Below, in pieces: positions 21,518 to 31,100 of a DNA stretch of 36,001 nucleotides. The notes under the pieces were generated by a model, which saw nothing but the letters and a program-made list of their open reading frames with translations, was not told the DNA's origin and made no database searches. A program made the translations under genes and the position numbers. Within the stretch, counting starts at the first letter, position 1, and each line of letters begins with the position of its first letter. Source of the DNA: an uncultured Megasphaera sp. (lineage in GTDB: Bacteria; Bacillota; Negativicutes; Veillonellales; Megasphaeraceae); assembly GCA_934193515.1 (NCBI GenBank), contig CAKPVJ010000019.1, positions 1 through 36,001 of the forward strand, written 5' to 3'.

Positions 21518-22714
21518 GTGCGTAAAAAAGTATACGGAAATATAAAACGAAATACGCAGCACGTGACGGCAGCTTTTTTATGGTTTTTTCGTCAAGAATC
21601 AGCGGGCGGAATCCTGCTTCTTTTTTGTGCTGTTGTTGCGATGCTGATTGCCAATTCTGCTCTTGGCACGTCGTATGAATATATTTTGCATGAGCAAGTC
21701 ACGCTGGGATATGGTACATGGAGTCTATCCATGTCACTGCTGCATTGGATTAACGACGGTCTGATGGCGTTATTTTTCTTTGTAGTCGGAATGGAAATCA
21801 AGCGTGAGTTTCTTTTTGGAGAATTAAAATCCCCCTCTTCGATGCTGCTGCCGATTGCTGCGGCAGTAGGCGGAATGGTTGTACCGGCAGTACTATACAG
21901 TGTGTTTAATATTGGCAGGCCGTCTTTAAATGGCTGGGGCGTGCCGATGGCAACGGATATCGCTTTTTCCTTGGGCGTACTGGCTTTTGCGGCACCGAAA
22001 GCACCGCGGCCTATTGTTGTCTTTCTCACGGCGTTGGCTATTGTAGATGATTTAGGCGGCATTTTAGTCATTGCGTTATTTTATTCTAATGAACTGCATG
22101 GGCCTGCTTTGGTGGCAGGTGCCGTCCTTGTTGCTGTACTGGGAATAGCCAGCCGACTGCGGATGCAGACAGCGGCTGTATACCTGCTGGGAGGCTTGGG
22201 GCTGTGGTATGCTTTTTTACAAGGCGGCATTCATCCGACGATTGCTGGTGTACTGCTTGGCTTTGCTATACCGGCAGGCACGGCTAAAACTCATGCTTCC
22301 AGTTTATTAGCCCGTTGGGAACATCGCTTGACACCTTGGTCTGCGTTTCTTGTAATGCCTGTGTTCGCCTTAGGGAATGCCGGCATAGCACTGGATGCGG
22401 GCAGTTTGCAGGCCGTTGTTTCCCCTGTTGGAGCCGGTGTGCTGGCAGGATTGTTTGTGGGAAAACCCCTAGGTATTTTTGGCACGGTTTATGGATTGCT
22501 GCGGCTGCGTATTGCCAGCATGCCTAAAGGCGTTCGGCTCAGCCATTTTCTGGGTGCTGGTATTTTGGGCGGCATCGGTTTTACTATGTCGTTGTTTATT
22601 GCTTCTTTGGCGTTTGTCGATGTACAAGATTTAATGACGGCTAAGACGGCCGTGGTTATCGCATCCTTACTATCCGGCTTGACAGGAACACTGGTTTTTA
22701 GAAAAATACGGTAG
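21518..22714 (+). CDS. nhaA: Na+/H+ antiporter NhaA
   Basis: This 398-residue inner membrane protein exchanges sodium for protons. The ion-binding pair Asp177-Asp178 is in ALAIVDDLGGI, the conserved Asp147 is in PMATDIAFSLG, and the lysine of the second discontinuous helix is in VGKPLGIFG near residue 315. VGMEIKREFLFGEL near 90-103 is the family signature. About twelve membrane spans are seen. It starts with GTG, with AAGGA about 10 nt upstream; no in-frame ATG near the start has a better site. In a fermenting anaerobe it would export sodium and adjust cytoplasmic pH. It is followed closely by a weak terminator and the tyrS promoter. Confidence 0.95.
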   Translation: MRKKVYGNIKRNTQHVTAAFLWFFRQESAGGILLLFCAVVAMLIANSALGTSYEYILHEQVTLGYGTWSLSMSLLHWINDGLMALFFFVVGMEIKREFLFGELKSPSSMLLPIAAAVGGMVVPAVLYSVFNIGRPSLNGWGVPMATDIAFSLGVLAFAAPKAPRPIVVFLTALAIVDDLGGILVIALFYSNELHGPALVAGAVLVAVLGIASRLRMQTAAVYLLGGLGLWYAFLQGGIHPTIAGVLLGFAIPAGTAKTHASSLLARWEHRLTPWSAFLVMPVFALGNAGIALDAGSLQAVVSPVGAGVLAGLFVGKPLGIFGTVYGLLRLRIASMPKGVRLSHFLGAGILGGIGFTMSLFIASLAFVDVQDLMTAKTAVVIASLLSGLTGTLVFRKIR

Positions 22715-22735
22715 ATAGGTGCACTGAGAGAGTAT

Positions 22736-22762
22736 AAAAGGGAGATAAATCCACGCCCTTTT
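22736..22762 (+). terminator. Possible terminator of nhaA
   Basis: AAAAGGG (22736-22742) pairs with CCCTTTT (22756-22762) around a 13-nt loop, followed by a few T. The stem is short and ends at the tyrS promoter, so it may be only partly effective. Confidence 0.45.
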
Positions 22763-22763
22763 A

Positions 22764-22792
22764 TTGACGTATATCGCTGCGATGAGTATAAT
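22764..22792 (+). promoter_or_regulatory. Promoter of tyrS
   Basis: TTGACG (22764-22769) and TATAAT (22787-22792) are separated by exactly 17 bp. The leader is only about 50 nt, too short for a T-box, and no T-box sequence is present. Confidence 0.8.
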
Positions 22793-22850
22793 TGATATAA
22801 CTAATGATATAAAAATATAAACTTGCAAAGTAGAAAAAGGAGCGGGTTCG

Positions 22851-24107
22851 ATGAATATTATTGATGAATTGTCTTGGCGCGGTGCCGTCAATCAGATGAC
22901 CGATGAAGCAGGGTTGCGCAAACTTACAGAAGAAAAAAGTATTTCTTTGTACTGTGGCGTAGACCCGACTGGCGACAGCATGCATATTGGGCATTTGATT
23001 CCGTTTATGATGTTGAAGCGCTTTGCCTTGGCAGGACATCATCCGTATGTTGTTATCGGCGGCGGTACCGGTGTTATCGGTGACCCCAGCGGTCGCAAAA
23101 CAGAACGGCAGCTGCAGACGATTGAAAAGATTCATGAAAATGCGGAAAAATTGAAAGCGCAGTTTATGCACTTGTTTGGCGAATCGTCTAACATTTCATT
23201 TGTCAACAACTACGATTGGCTGAGCAAAATTGACTTGCTTAATTTCCTTCGTGATTACGGCAAATTATTCAGTGTCAATACGATGCTGGCGAAAGAAGTC
23301 GTTGCCAGCCGCTTGGAAGCTGGGATTTCTTTTACTGAATTTTCCTATCAGATTTTGCAGTCCATCGACTTTGAACAGTTGTTTATGCATCATGATGTAC
23401 AGCTTCAAATCGGCGGTGCCGACCAGTGGGGAAATATTACGGCAGGCATTGATACGATTCATAAAATTCACGGCAGCGATGCCAGGGCTTATGGCCTGAC
23501 CATTCCGCTGATGTTGAAATCAGATGGTACGAAGTTTGGCAAGACAGCTGGTGGTGCTGTTTGGCTCGATCCTGAAAAGACGTCTCCTTTTGAATTTTAT
23601 CAGTTCTGGCTCAATCAGGATGATGCAGATGTCGTAAAATACTTAAAATATTTCACTTTCCTCGGGCAAGAAGAAATCAACGCATTGGCTGAAGCGGTTA
23701 AGAATGAACCGGAAAAACGCTTGGCACAGCGCCGTTTGGCAGAAGAAGTTACGACATTTGTTCACAGCCCGGAAGCATTGAAAGAAGCACAAAATATTAC
23801 AGAAGCTTTGTTCCACGGCAGCATTGCTGATTTGTCCGAACACGAACTGCTGCAGGCTTTTGGCAAAATGCCGACTGTAGATGTATCCAATGAAGATAAA
23901 GACGTTGTCAACTGGCTGGTAGATTCCACTATTTATAAGTCCAAGCGGCAGGCGCGGGAAGATGTTACCAACGGTGCTGTCACGATTAACGGTGTAAAAG
24001 TTACGTCCTTGGATGAAATTGTAAAACCTCATAAAAATTCCAATGGCAAATTTGTCATTGTTCGTAAAGGGAAAAAGAAATATACACTGGCACGGGTACA
24101 TCAATAA
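22851..24107 (+). CDS. tyrS: Tyrosyl-tRNA synthetase
   Basis: This 418-residue class I synthetase charges tRNA-Tyr. HIGH is at residues 45-48 in DSMHIGHLIP, and the KMSKS-type loop appears as TKFGKT near residue 225. The tyrosine-binding YCGVDPTGDS block is near 34 and QIGGADQWGNI near 185. A C-terminal S4 RNA-binding domain (SKRQAREDVTNGAVTINGVKV, from about 364) completes the usual TyrS layout. AAAGGAG precedes the ATG. No hairpin terminator lies directly after the stop, so some transcripts may run into the rpoB leader. Confidence 0.96.
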   Translation: MNIIDELSWRGAVNQMTDEAGLRKLTEEKSISLYCGVDPTGDSMHIGHLIPFMMLKRFALAGHHPYVVIGGGTGVIGDPSGRKTERQLQTIEKIHENAEKLKAQFMHLFGESSNISFVNNYDWLSKIDLLNFLRDYGKLFSVNTMLAKEVVASRLEAGISFTEFSYQILQSIDFEQLFMHHDVQLQIGGADQWGNITAGIDTIHKIHGSDARAYGLTIPLMLKSDGTKFGKTAGGAVWLDPEKTSPFEFYQFWLNQDDADVVKYLKYFTFLGQEEINALAEAVKNEPEKRLAQRRLAEEVTTFVHSPEALKEAQNITEALFHGSIADLSEHELLQAFGKMPTVDVSNEDKDVVNWLVDSTIYKSKRQAREDVTNGAVTINGVKVTSLDEIVKPHKNSNGKFVIVRKGKKKYTLARVHQ

Positions 24108-24145
24108 TTAAAAGTGTAAAAAATAAAAAACATCAAAATAAAATA

Positions 24146-24174
24146 TTGACGGAAACAAAAACGTATGCTATAAT
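24146..24174 (+). promoter_or_regulatory. Strong promoter of the rpoBC operon
   Basis: TTGACG (24146-24151) and a perfect TATAAT (24169-24174) are 17 bp apart, with an extended TGC before the -10 box. Transcription would start near 24181, giving a leader of about 180 nt before rpoB. Confidence 0.85.
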
Positions 24175-24248
24175 AACTCATTGCAAAATGTTCAATATGA
24201 TATATTATGAGATACATGGAGGAAGCGTTTCCGGAAAGCCAAAAATTA

Positions 24249-24289
24249 AGCAAGGTTCAAGTACGAAATACAGAGCCTTGCTTTTTTGT
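24249..24289 (+). terminator. Intrinsic terminator inside the rpoB leader (possible attenuator)
   Basis: AAGCAAGGTTC pairs with GAGCCTTGCTT over 11 bp, with one U-G pair that exists only on the plus strand and a 14-nt loop. A run of six T follows. It lies after the rpoB promoter and before the rpoB start, so it would end most leader transcripts unless read through. A second stem, GTCGC with GCGAC (about 24288-24314), follows. Confidence 0.75.
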
Positions 24290-24357
24290 CGCTTTTTGGG
24301 AATGCTTTTGCGACGCTATCATCATGGTTTACTTTTTATAAGGGGTGAAGAATCAGC

Positions 24358-27300
24358 ATGTTCAAACCTGTACAAGTAGGGAAAAGGACTCGATACACGT
24401 ATGCTAAGATTAACGAGGTCTTGAAAATGCCTCATTTGTTGGATTTGCAGAATAAGTCCTACGAATGGTTCCTGGAAAAAGGATTGAAAGATATATTCAA
24501 AGACATTTCTCCTATTGAAGACTCATCGGGTAATTTGTCTTTGTCCTTTGAAGATTTTAAATTAGGGGAACCTAAATATGACATCCGTGAATGTAAGGAA
24601 CGGGACACGACGTACGCCGCGCCGCTCCGCGTCCAAATCCGCCTTGTCAATCATGAAACAGGGGAAATTAAGGACCAGGAAGTATTCATGGGTGATTTTC
24701 CGCTGATTACGGATACAGGTACGTTTATTATTAATGGGGCAGAACGCGTTATTGTCAGTCAGCTCGTTCGTTCTCCTGGCGTATATTACGGCCGCGAAAT
24801 TGACCCAATGGGGATTCGCTTGTATAATTCTACGGTTATTCCAAACCGCGGGGCATGGATTGAATTGGAAACAGATGCCAATGATATTGTATATGCTCGT
24901 ATTGACCGCAATCGTAAAATTCCTGTAACTGTCTTGATTCGCGCTCTTGGCTGGTCTTCTAATGCAGACATCTTGGATTTATTCTTTGATGACAAACGAT
25001 TAAAAGCAACCTTTGAAAAAGATACGACTGAAAATCAAGATGAAGCGTTAGTTGAAATTTATAAAAAACTTCGTCCGGGTGAACCGCCGACAGTAGAAAG
25101 TGCCCGCAATTTATTTGAAGGCCTGTTCTTTGATCCGCGCCGGTATGATATGGCACGTGTCGGCCGTTATAAAGCAGGTAAAAAATTAGGCTGGGAACGT
25201 CGGCTCTTTGGCCTTACGCTGCATGAACCGATTGTAAACGCAGAAACAGGTGAAGTTGTCGTCGATGCGCATACGGAAATCGGTGCAGCTGAAGTTGAAA
25301 AGATTAAAGAAAGCGGTGTATTTTCCGGCGAAGGACTTGTCGAAACATTCGTAGAAAAACCCGACGGCTCTGTATATAAAATCATTTGCAACAACAGCAA
25401 TTTGCCATATGATCACCGCACTATTACAAGAGAAGATATTATTGCCCATATTGACTATCTGCTTAATTTGATGGATGGCTTTGGCACGATTGATGATATT
25501 GACCATTTAGGCAACCGTCGTCTGCGCTGCGTAGGCGAACTGCTGCAAAATCAATTCCGTATTGGTCTTACCCGTATGGAACGTGTCGTTCGCGAACGCA
25601 TGACCATTCAGGATGCAGAAAGCATTACGCCGCAGGTCTTGATCAATATTCGTCCTGTTGTAGCTGCGATTAAAGAATTCTTTGGTTCCAGCCAGTTGTC
25701 ACAGTTTATGGACCAGACCAACCCGCTGGCTGAATTGACGCATAAACGTCGTCTGAGTGCCTTGGGGCCTGGCGGTTTGTCTCGTGAACGTGCCGGGTTT
25801 GAAGTTCGAGACGTTCATCATTCTCACTATGGTCGTATGTGCCCAGTAGAAACGCCTGAAGGCCCAAACATCGGCTTGATTTCTTCTTTGGCATGCTTTG
25901 GTAAAGTAAATGAATTCGGCTTTATTGAAGCACCGTACCGCCGCGTGGATAAGGAAACCGGCGTTGTTACGGAAGATGTACATTACATCACAGCAGATGA
26001 AGAAGAACAGTATATTATCGCACAGGCTAATGAACCGCTGACGGAAGACGGTCATTTTGTTCATGAACGTGTTGCCTGCCGTCATGGTGAAGATACACGT
26101 GAATTCCGGGCCGACCGCGTTGATTTCATGGACGTATCTCCTAAGGAAGTTGTTTCCGTTGGTACATCTATGATTCCGTTCCTGGAAAACGATGATGCGA
26201 ACCGTGCTTTGATGGGTGCAAACATGCAGCGTCAGGCTGTACCGCTTCTTCGCACACAGGCTCCTCTTGTTGGTACAGGTATGGAATACAAGGCTGCTTG
26301 TGACTCCGGTGTCTGCGTATTGGCTAAACATTCCGGTGTAGTCAGCCGTGTAACGGGTGATGAAATTCAAGTTCGTACAGAATCCGGCTCTGTCGATACC
26401 TATCGTTTAATTAAGTTTGTTCGTTCCAACCAGAGTACATGTATCAACCAACGGCCGCTGGTATATAAAAATGAACACGTAGCAGAAGGCCAGGTTTTGG
26501 CTGACGGCATGGCTACCGATGGCGGCGAATTGGCACTGGGCTACAATATCCTCGTTGCGTATATGCCTTGGGAAGGCTATAACTACGAAGATGCTGTTCT
26601 GTTAAGTGAAGATTTGCCGAAAAATGATTTGTATACATCCATTCATATTGAAGAATATGAATGCGATGCCCGTGATACTAAATTAGGCTCGGAAGAAATT
26701 ACGCGTGAAATTCCAAACGTAAGCGAAGAAAGCACGAAGAACCTGGACGAAAGCGGCATTATTATGGTTGGTGCCGATGTATTCCCCGGCGATGTGCTGG
26801 TTGGTAAAGTTACACCGAAAGGTGAAACAGAACTGACGCCGGAAGAACGTCTTCTCCGCGCTATCTTTGGTGATAAAGAACGGGAAGTACGTGATACATC
26901 TCTGCGTGTACCGCACGGCGAATCCGGCAAAGTCGTTAAAGTACGCATTTTCTCTCGTGAAAATAACGATGAACTGCCGCCAGGCGTTAATCGATTGGTT
27001 CGTGTATATATTGCACAAAAACGTAAAATTCATGAAGGCGATAAAATGTCCGGCCGTCACGGGAACAAAGGTGTCGTTTCCCGCGTAATGCGTCAGGAAG
27101 ATATGCCGTTCCTTCCGGATGGCACGCCGGTTCAGATTGTATTGAATCCGTTAGGCGTACCTTCTCGTATGAATATCGGTCAGATTTTGGAAACGCATTT
27201 GGGCTGGGCTATGCATGAATTAGGTATTCAGATTAAGAAAATGAATCCGAATTTGGAAGCCAAGCTTCGTGAAGCTGGCTATGATTTTGATAAATACGGC

Positions 27301-28080
27301 ATGCCGAAGCCGGATAAAGCGGGCATTCATATTGCTACACCTGTATTCGACGGCGCACAGGCCGAAGATGTGTTTGAAGCATTAAAAATTGCAGGACTTC
27401 CGGAAGACGGCAAGTCGGTGCTGTATGATGGACGCACAGGCGAACCGATGGACCGCCGCGTTACTGTCGGGTATACCTACTTCCTGAAACTGCATCATCT
27501 GGTTGATGATAAAATCCATGCTCGTTCTACCGGCCCGTACTCCTTGGTTACGCAGCAGCCTCTTGGCGGTAAAGCACAGTTTGGCGGCCAGCGTTTCGGG
27601 GAAATGGAAGTTTGGGCTTTGGAAGCCTATGGGGCAGCCTATACGCTGCAGGAAATGCTTACGGTTAAATCTGACGATGTTGTCGGCCGTGTTAAAGCCT
27701 ATGAAAAAATTGTCAAAGGGGAAAACATTCCGGAACCGGGCGTACCGGAATCCTTCAAAGTACTGCTTAAAGAATTGCAGGCTATCGGCTTAGACGTTCA
27801 GATTTTGAATGAAGACGGAGATGAAGTCGTCATTAAAGAACTGGACGATGAAGACGATGTAGAACCAGAACAGACAGATGAACTCCGCCGTGTCATGGAA
27901 GGCGATGCTGTAGGTGACAACGCACCGGCAGTACCGGCAGATGAAACTGGTGAAGAACCCGCTGCTGAAGAACCTACCAGCAATGGCGGTGAAGACGATA
28001 TTATGAGTGCTATGAGCTTAGACGCAGTAGCTGAAGCAGAACAAGCACATGACGATGATACTACTAATGAAGATGAATAA
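24358..28080 (+). CDS. rpoB: DNA-directed RNA polymerase subunit beta
   Basis: This 1240-residue protein is the beta subunit of RNA polymerase. The rifampicin pocket (from about residue 441, GSSQLSQFMDQTNPLAELTH and ALGPGGLSRERAGF) carries the sensitive-type residues at the classical resistance positions. The catalytic-side motifs NIGLISSLACFG, KMSGRHGNKGVVS and the C-terminal GGKAQFGGQRFGEMEVWALEAYG are intact. After residue 1160 an unusual 80-residue tail contains about 30 Asp or Glu and looks disordered. The start ATG is preceded by AGGGGTGA. tyrS, not rplL, is upstream. rpoC follows after 25 bp in the same operon. Confidence 0.98.
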   Translation: MFKPVQVGKRTRYTYAKINEVLKMPHLLDLQNKSYEWFLEKGLKDIFKDISPIEDSSGNLSLSFEDFKLGEPKYDIRECKERDTTYAAPLRVQIRLVNHETGEIKDQEVFMGDFPLITDTGTFIINGAERVIVSQLVRSPGVYYGREIDPMGIRLYNSTVIPNRGAWIELETDANDIVYARIDRNRKIPVTVLIRALGWSSNADILDLFFDDKRLKATFEKDTTENQDEALVEIYKKLRPGEPPTVESARNLFEGLFFDPRRYDMARVGRYKAGKKLGWERRLFGLTLHEPIVNAETGEVVVDAHTEIGAAEVEKIKESGVFSGEGLVETFVEKPDGSVYKIICNNSNLPYDHRTITREDIIAHIDYLLNLMDGFGTIDDIDHLGNRRLRCVGELLQNQFRIGLTRMERVVRERMTIQDAESITPQVLINIRPVVAAIKEFFGSSQLSQFMDQTNPLAELTHKRRLSALGPGGLSRERAGFEVRDVHHSHYGRMCPVETPEGPNIGLISSLACFGKVNEFGFIEAPYRRVDKETGVVTEDVHYITADEEEQYIIAQANEPLTEDGHFVHERVACRHGEDTREFRADRVDFMDVSPKEVVSVGTSMIPFLENDDANRALMGANMQRQAVPLLRTQAPLVGTGMEYKAACDSGVCVLAKHSGVVSRVTGDEIQVRTESGSVDTYRLIKFVRSNQSTCINQRPLVYKNEHVAEGQVLADGMATDGGELALGYNILVAYMPWEGYNYEDAVLLSEDLPKNDLYTSIHIEEYECDARDTKLGSEEITREIPNVSEESTKNLDESGIIMVGADVFPGDVLVGKVTPKGETELTPEERLLRAIFGDKEREVRDTSLRVPHGESGKVVKVRIFSRENNDELPPGVNRLVRVYIAQKRKIHEGDKMSGRHGNKGVVSRVMRQEDMPFLPDGTPVQIVLNPLGVPSRMNIGQILETHLGWAMHELGIQIKKMNPNLEAKLREAGYDFDKYGMPKPDKAGIHIATPVFDGAQAEDVFEALKIAGLPEDGKSVLYDGRTGEPMDRRVTVGYTYFLKLHHLVDDKIHARSTGPYSLVTQQPLGGKAQFGGQRFGEMEVWALEAYGAAYTLQEMLTVKSDDVVGRVKAYEKIVKGENIPEPGVPESFKVLLKELQAIGLDVQILNEDGDEVVIKELDDEDDVEPEQTDELRRVMEGDAVGDNAPAVPADETGEEPAAEEPTSNGGEDDIMSAMSLDAVAEAEQAHDDDTTNEDE

Positions 28081-28105
28081 TGATCGATAGAAGGGAGCGG
28101 TATTA

Positions 28106-31100
28106 GTGCTAGATGTGAACGAATTTGATTCCATGCGGATTGGCCTGGCTTCTCCAGAAAAAATTCTGGAATGGTCACACGGTGAAGTCAAAAAACCGGA
28201 AACTATTAATTACCGTACATTGAAACCAGAAAAAGACGGCTTATTCTGTGAACGCATTTTTGGGCCGACAAAAGACTGGGAATGCCATTGCGGCAAATAT
28301 AAACGTATCCGTTATAAAGGCGTCGTTTGTGACCGCTGCGGCGTTGAAGTAACACGCGCCAAAGTGCGTCGTGAACGTATGGGCCATATTAAATTGGCTA
28401 CTCCTGTATCTCATATTTGGTATTTTAAAGGTATTCCAAGCCGTATGGGTCTTATTTTGGATATTTCCCCGCGGTCTTTGGAAAAAGTCTTGTACTTTGC
28501 ATCCTATATCGTGTTAGATCCGGGCGACACGCCGCTGACGAAAAAACAGCTTTTGACAGAAACCGAATATCGTCAATATTTAGATATGTATGGCGATAAA
28601 TTCCGTGTCGGCATGGGTGCTGCAGCAGTTAAGGAATTGCTGCAGGACTTGGACTTGGATGCATTGGACAAAAAATTGCGTGATGATTTGCGCGATTCTT
28701 CCGGCCAGCGCCGCGTCCGTGCTATCCGCCGTCTGGAAGTAGTAGAAGCCTTCCGTCATTCCGGCAATAAACCGGAATGGATGGTCATGGATGTTATTCC
28801 GGTTATTCCGCCGGAACTGCGCCCGATGGTACAACTTGACGGCGGCCGTTTTGCAACGTCTGACTTGAATGATTTATACCGCCGTGTTATCAACCGTAAC
28901 AACCGTTTGAGCCGGTTGTTGGAATTGGGCGCGCCGGATATCATTGTCCGCAATGAAAAACGCATGCTGCAGGAAGCGGTAGATGCCTTGATTGATAACG
29001 GCCGCCGCGGCCGTCCTGTTACAGGTCCTGGCAATCGTCCGCTGAAATCCCTTTCGGATATGCTGAAAGGGAAACAAGGCCGTTTCCGTCAGAACTTGTT
29101 AGGTAAACGTGTTGACTATTCCGGCCGTTCTGTTATCGTTGTTGGTCCTGAATTAAAAATGCATCAATGCGGCCTTCCGAAAGAAATGGCATTGGAACTC
29201 TTCAAGCCGTTTGTCATGAAAAAACTGGTCGAAAAAGGCATTGCTACCAATATTAAAAACGCCAAAAAGAAAGTAGAACGCGTCAGCAATGAAGTATGGG
29301 ATGTTTTGGAAGATGTTATTAAAGAACATCCTGTCCTTTTGAACCGCGCCCCGACACTGCACCGTTTGGGTATTCAGGCATTTGAACCGATCCTTTGGGA
29401 AGGACGTGCCATTAAATTACATCCGTTAGTCTGCACTGCTTTTAACGCGGACTTCGATGGTGACCAAATGGCCTGCCATTTGCCGCTGTCGGTAGAAGCA
29501 CAGTCTGAAGCTCGTACGCTGATGCTTTCTGCCCACAATATCCTGGCACCGAAGGACGGCAAACCAGTTGCTGTTCCGACACAGGATATGGTTTTAGGGG
29601 CGTATTATTTAACACTCGTAAAACCAGGTGCTATGGGCGAAGGCAAGATGTTCTCCAATTACGATGAAGTTATGCTGGCATATGATGCTAAAGTCATCGA
29701 TATTGAAGCATTGATTAAAGTTCGGATTCCTGGTCATGGATTGATTGAAACGACAGCAGGCAAACTGCTGTACAATTTCCAGATTTATGAACCACTGCGT
29801 CTGTATCATACCGATAAAGTTATGGTATTTGACAATCCGGAAGATACGAAATTTGCCTATGAAAATGGCGTTATTGATTCAACGCATTTGATTAAGATTA
29901 AACAACGTGACGGCCGTATCTTAGATTATGGTTTTTCACAATTAAAAGCGGAATTTGGCGTAGACTTGTTGTCTGTTCGTCCGCTGCCGGCGCATAAAAT
30001 TGATAAGGAAGCGGTAGCTGCTTTCAAAGAAGGCAAAGAATTTGTCGATGTCGATTGCTTAGGTGTTTTGATGAGCAAGAAACAAATTGGCAAATTAGTT
30101 GACGCTTGCTTCCATCTGGTAGGCAATACCAAAACTGCAGCACTTTTGGACCGTATTAAAGCGATTGGCTATCATTACGCCCGCCAGGCCGGTATGTCCA
30201 TTGCTATTTCCGATATTCAGATTCCGGAAGAAAAATGGGAAATCCTTGGAGCTGCTGATAAACAAGTACAAAATGTCTCGAAGATGTATCTCCGCGGCTT
30301 GATTACTGAAGATGAACGGTATCGCAAGACGTGTGCTATTTGGGAAAAAGCAACAGATGATGTTACAGAAGTTATGATGGATAATATGGATCCGTTCAAC
30401 TCTATCTTCATGATGGCTGATTCTGGTGCCCGTGGTAATAAACAGCAGATTCGTCAGGTTGCTGGTATGCGTGGCTTGATGGCTGACCCATCCGGCCGAA
30501 TCATTGACTTGCCGATTAAAGCAAACTTCCGTGAAGGCTTGTCCGTATTGGACTACTTTACATCCAGCCATGGTGCTCGTAAAGGCTTGGCTGATACAGC
30601 ACTTCGTACAGCCGATTCCGGGTATTTGACACGTCGTTTGGTTGACGTATCTCAGGACGTTATCGTTCGGGAAGATGACTGCGACGTATTTGGTATCGAC
30701 CTCGTTCGTGAACGTGCCCGTTTGGCAAGTTCCTGCCGTCAGGCTGTTAATCTCCTGCGTGATAAACTGATTGACCGTGTATTGGCACGGGAAGCTGTAG
30801 ATCCGGAAACTCAGGAAGTCGTCTTCCCGCAGGGACATCTTTTGACAACGGATGACATGGATACCATTATCGAACATAAACTGCCGAAGATTTATCTCCA
30901 GGGCAGCCAAATGGATATCAATGATGATATGAATCATACCAACCTCATTGAAACTGTTACATTGGGTGCGCCGGAAGAAGGATTCCGCGCTGTTATCCGT
31001 AAATCCATGGTAGATAATATGCTTGGCAAGACCATTGAATCCGATGTTATTGACTCTAACGGCATGGAAATCTGCGCAGCCGGCACACCGCTTACGGAAG

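Noticed and set aside
22715..22850. T-box riboswitch upstream of tyrS
   Set aside because: The leader after the promoter is only about 50 nt and lacks the T-box sequence and specifier stem.
24146..24379. Possible leader peptide gene upstream of rpoB
   Set aside because: The frame opens at a TTG that is the -35 box itself, runs through the terminator hairpin, and has no ribosome binding site at its internal ATG.
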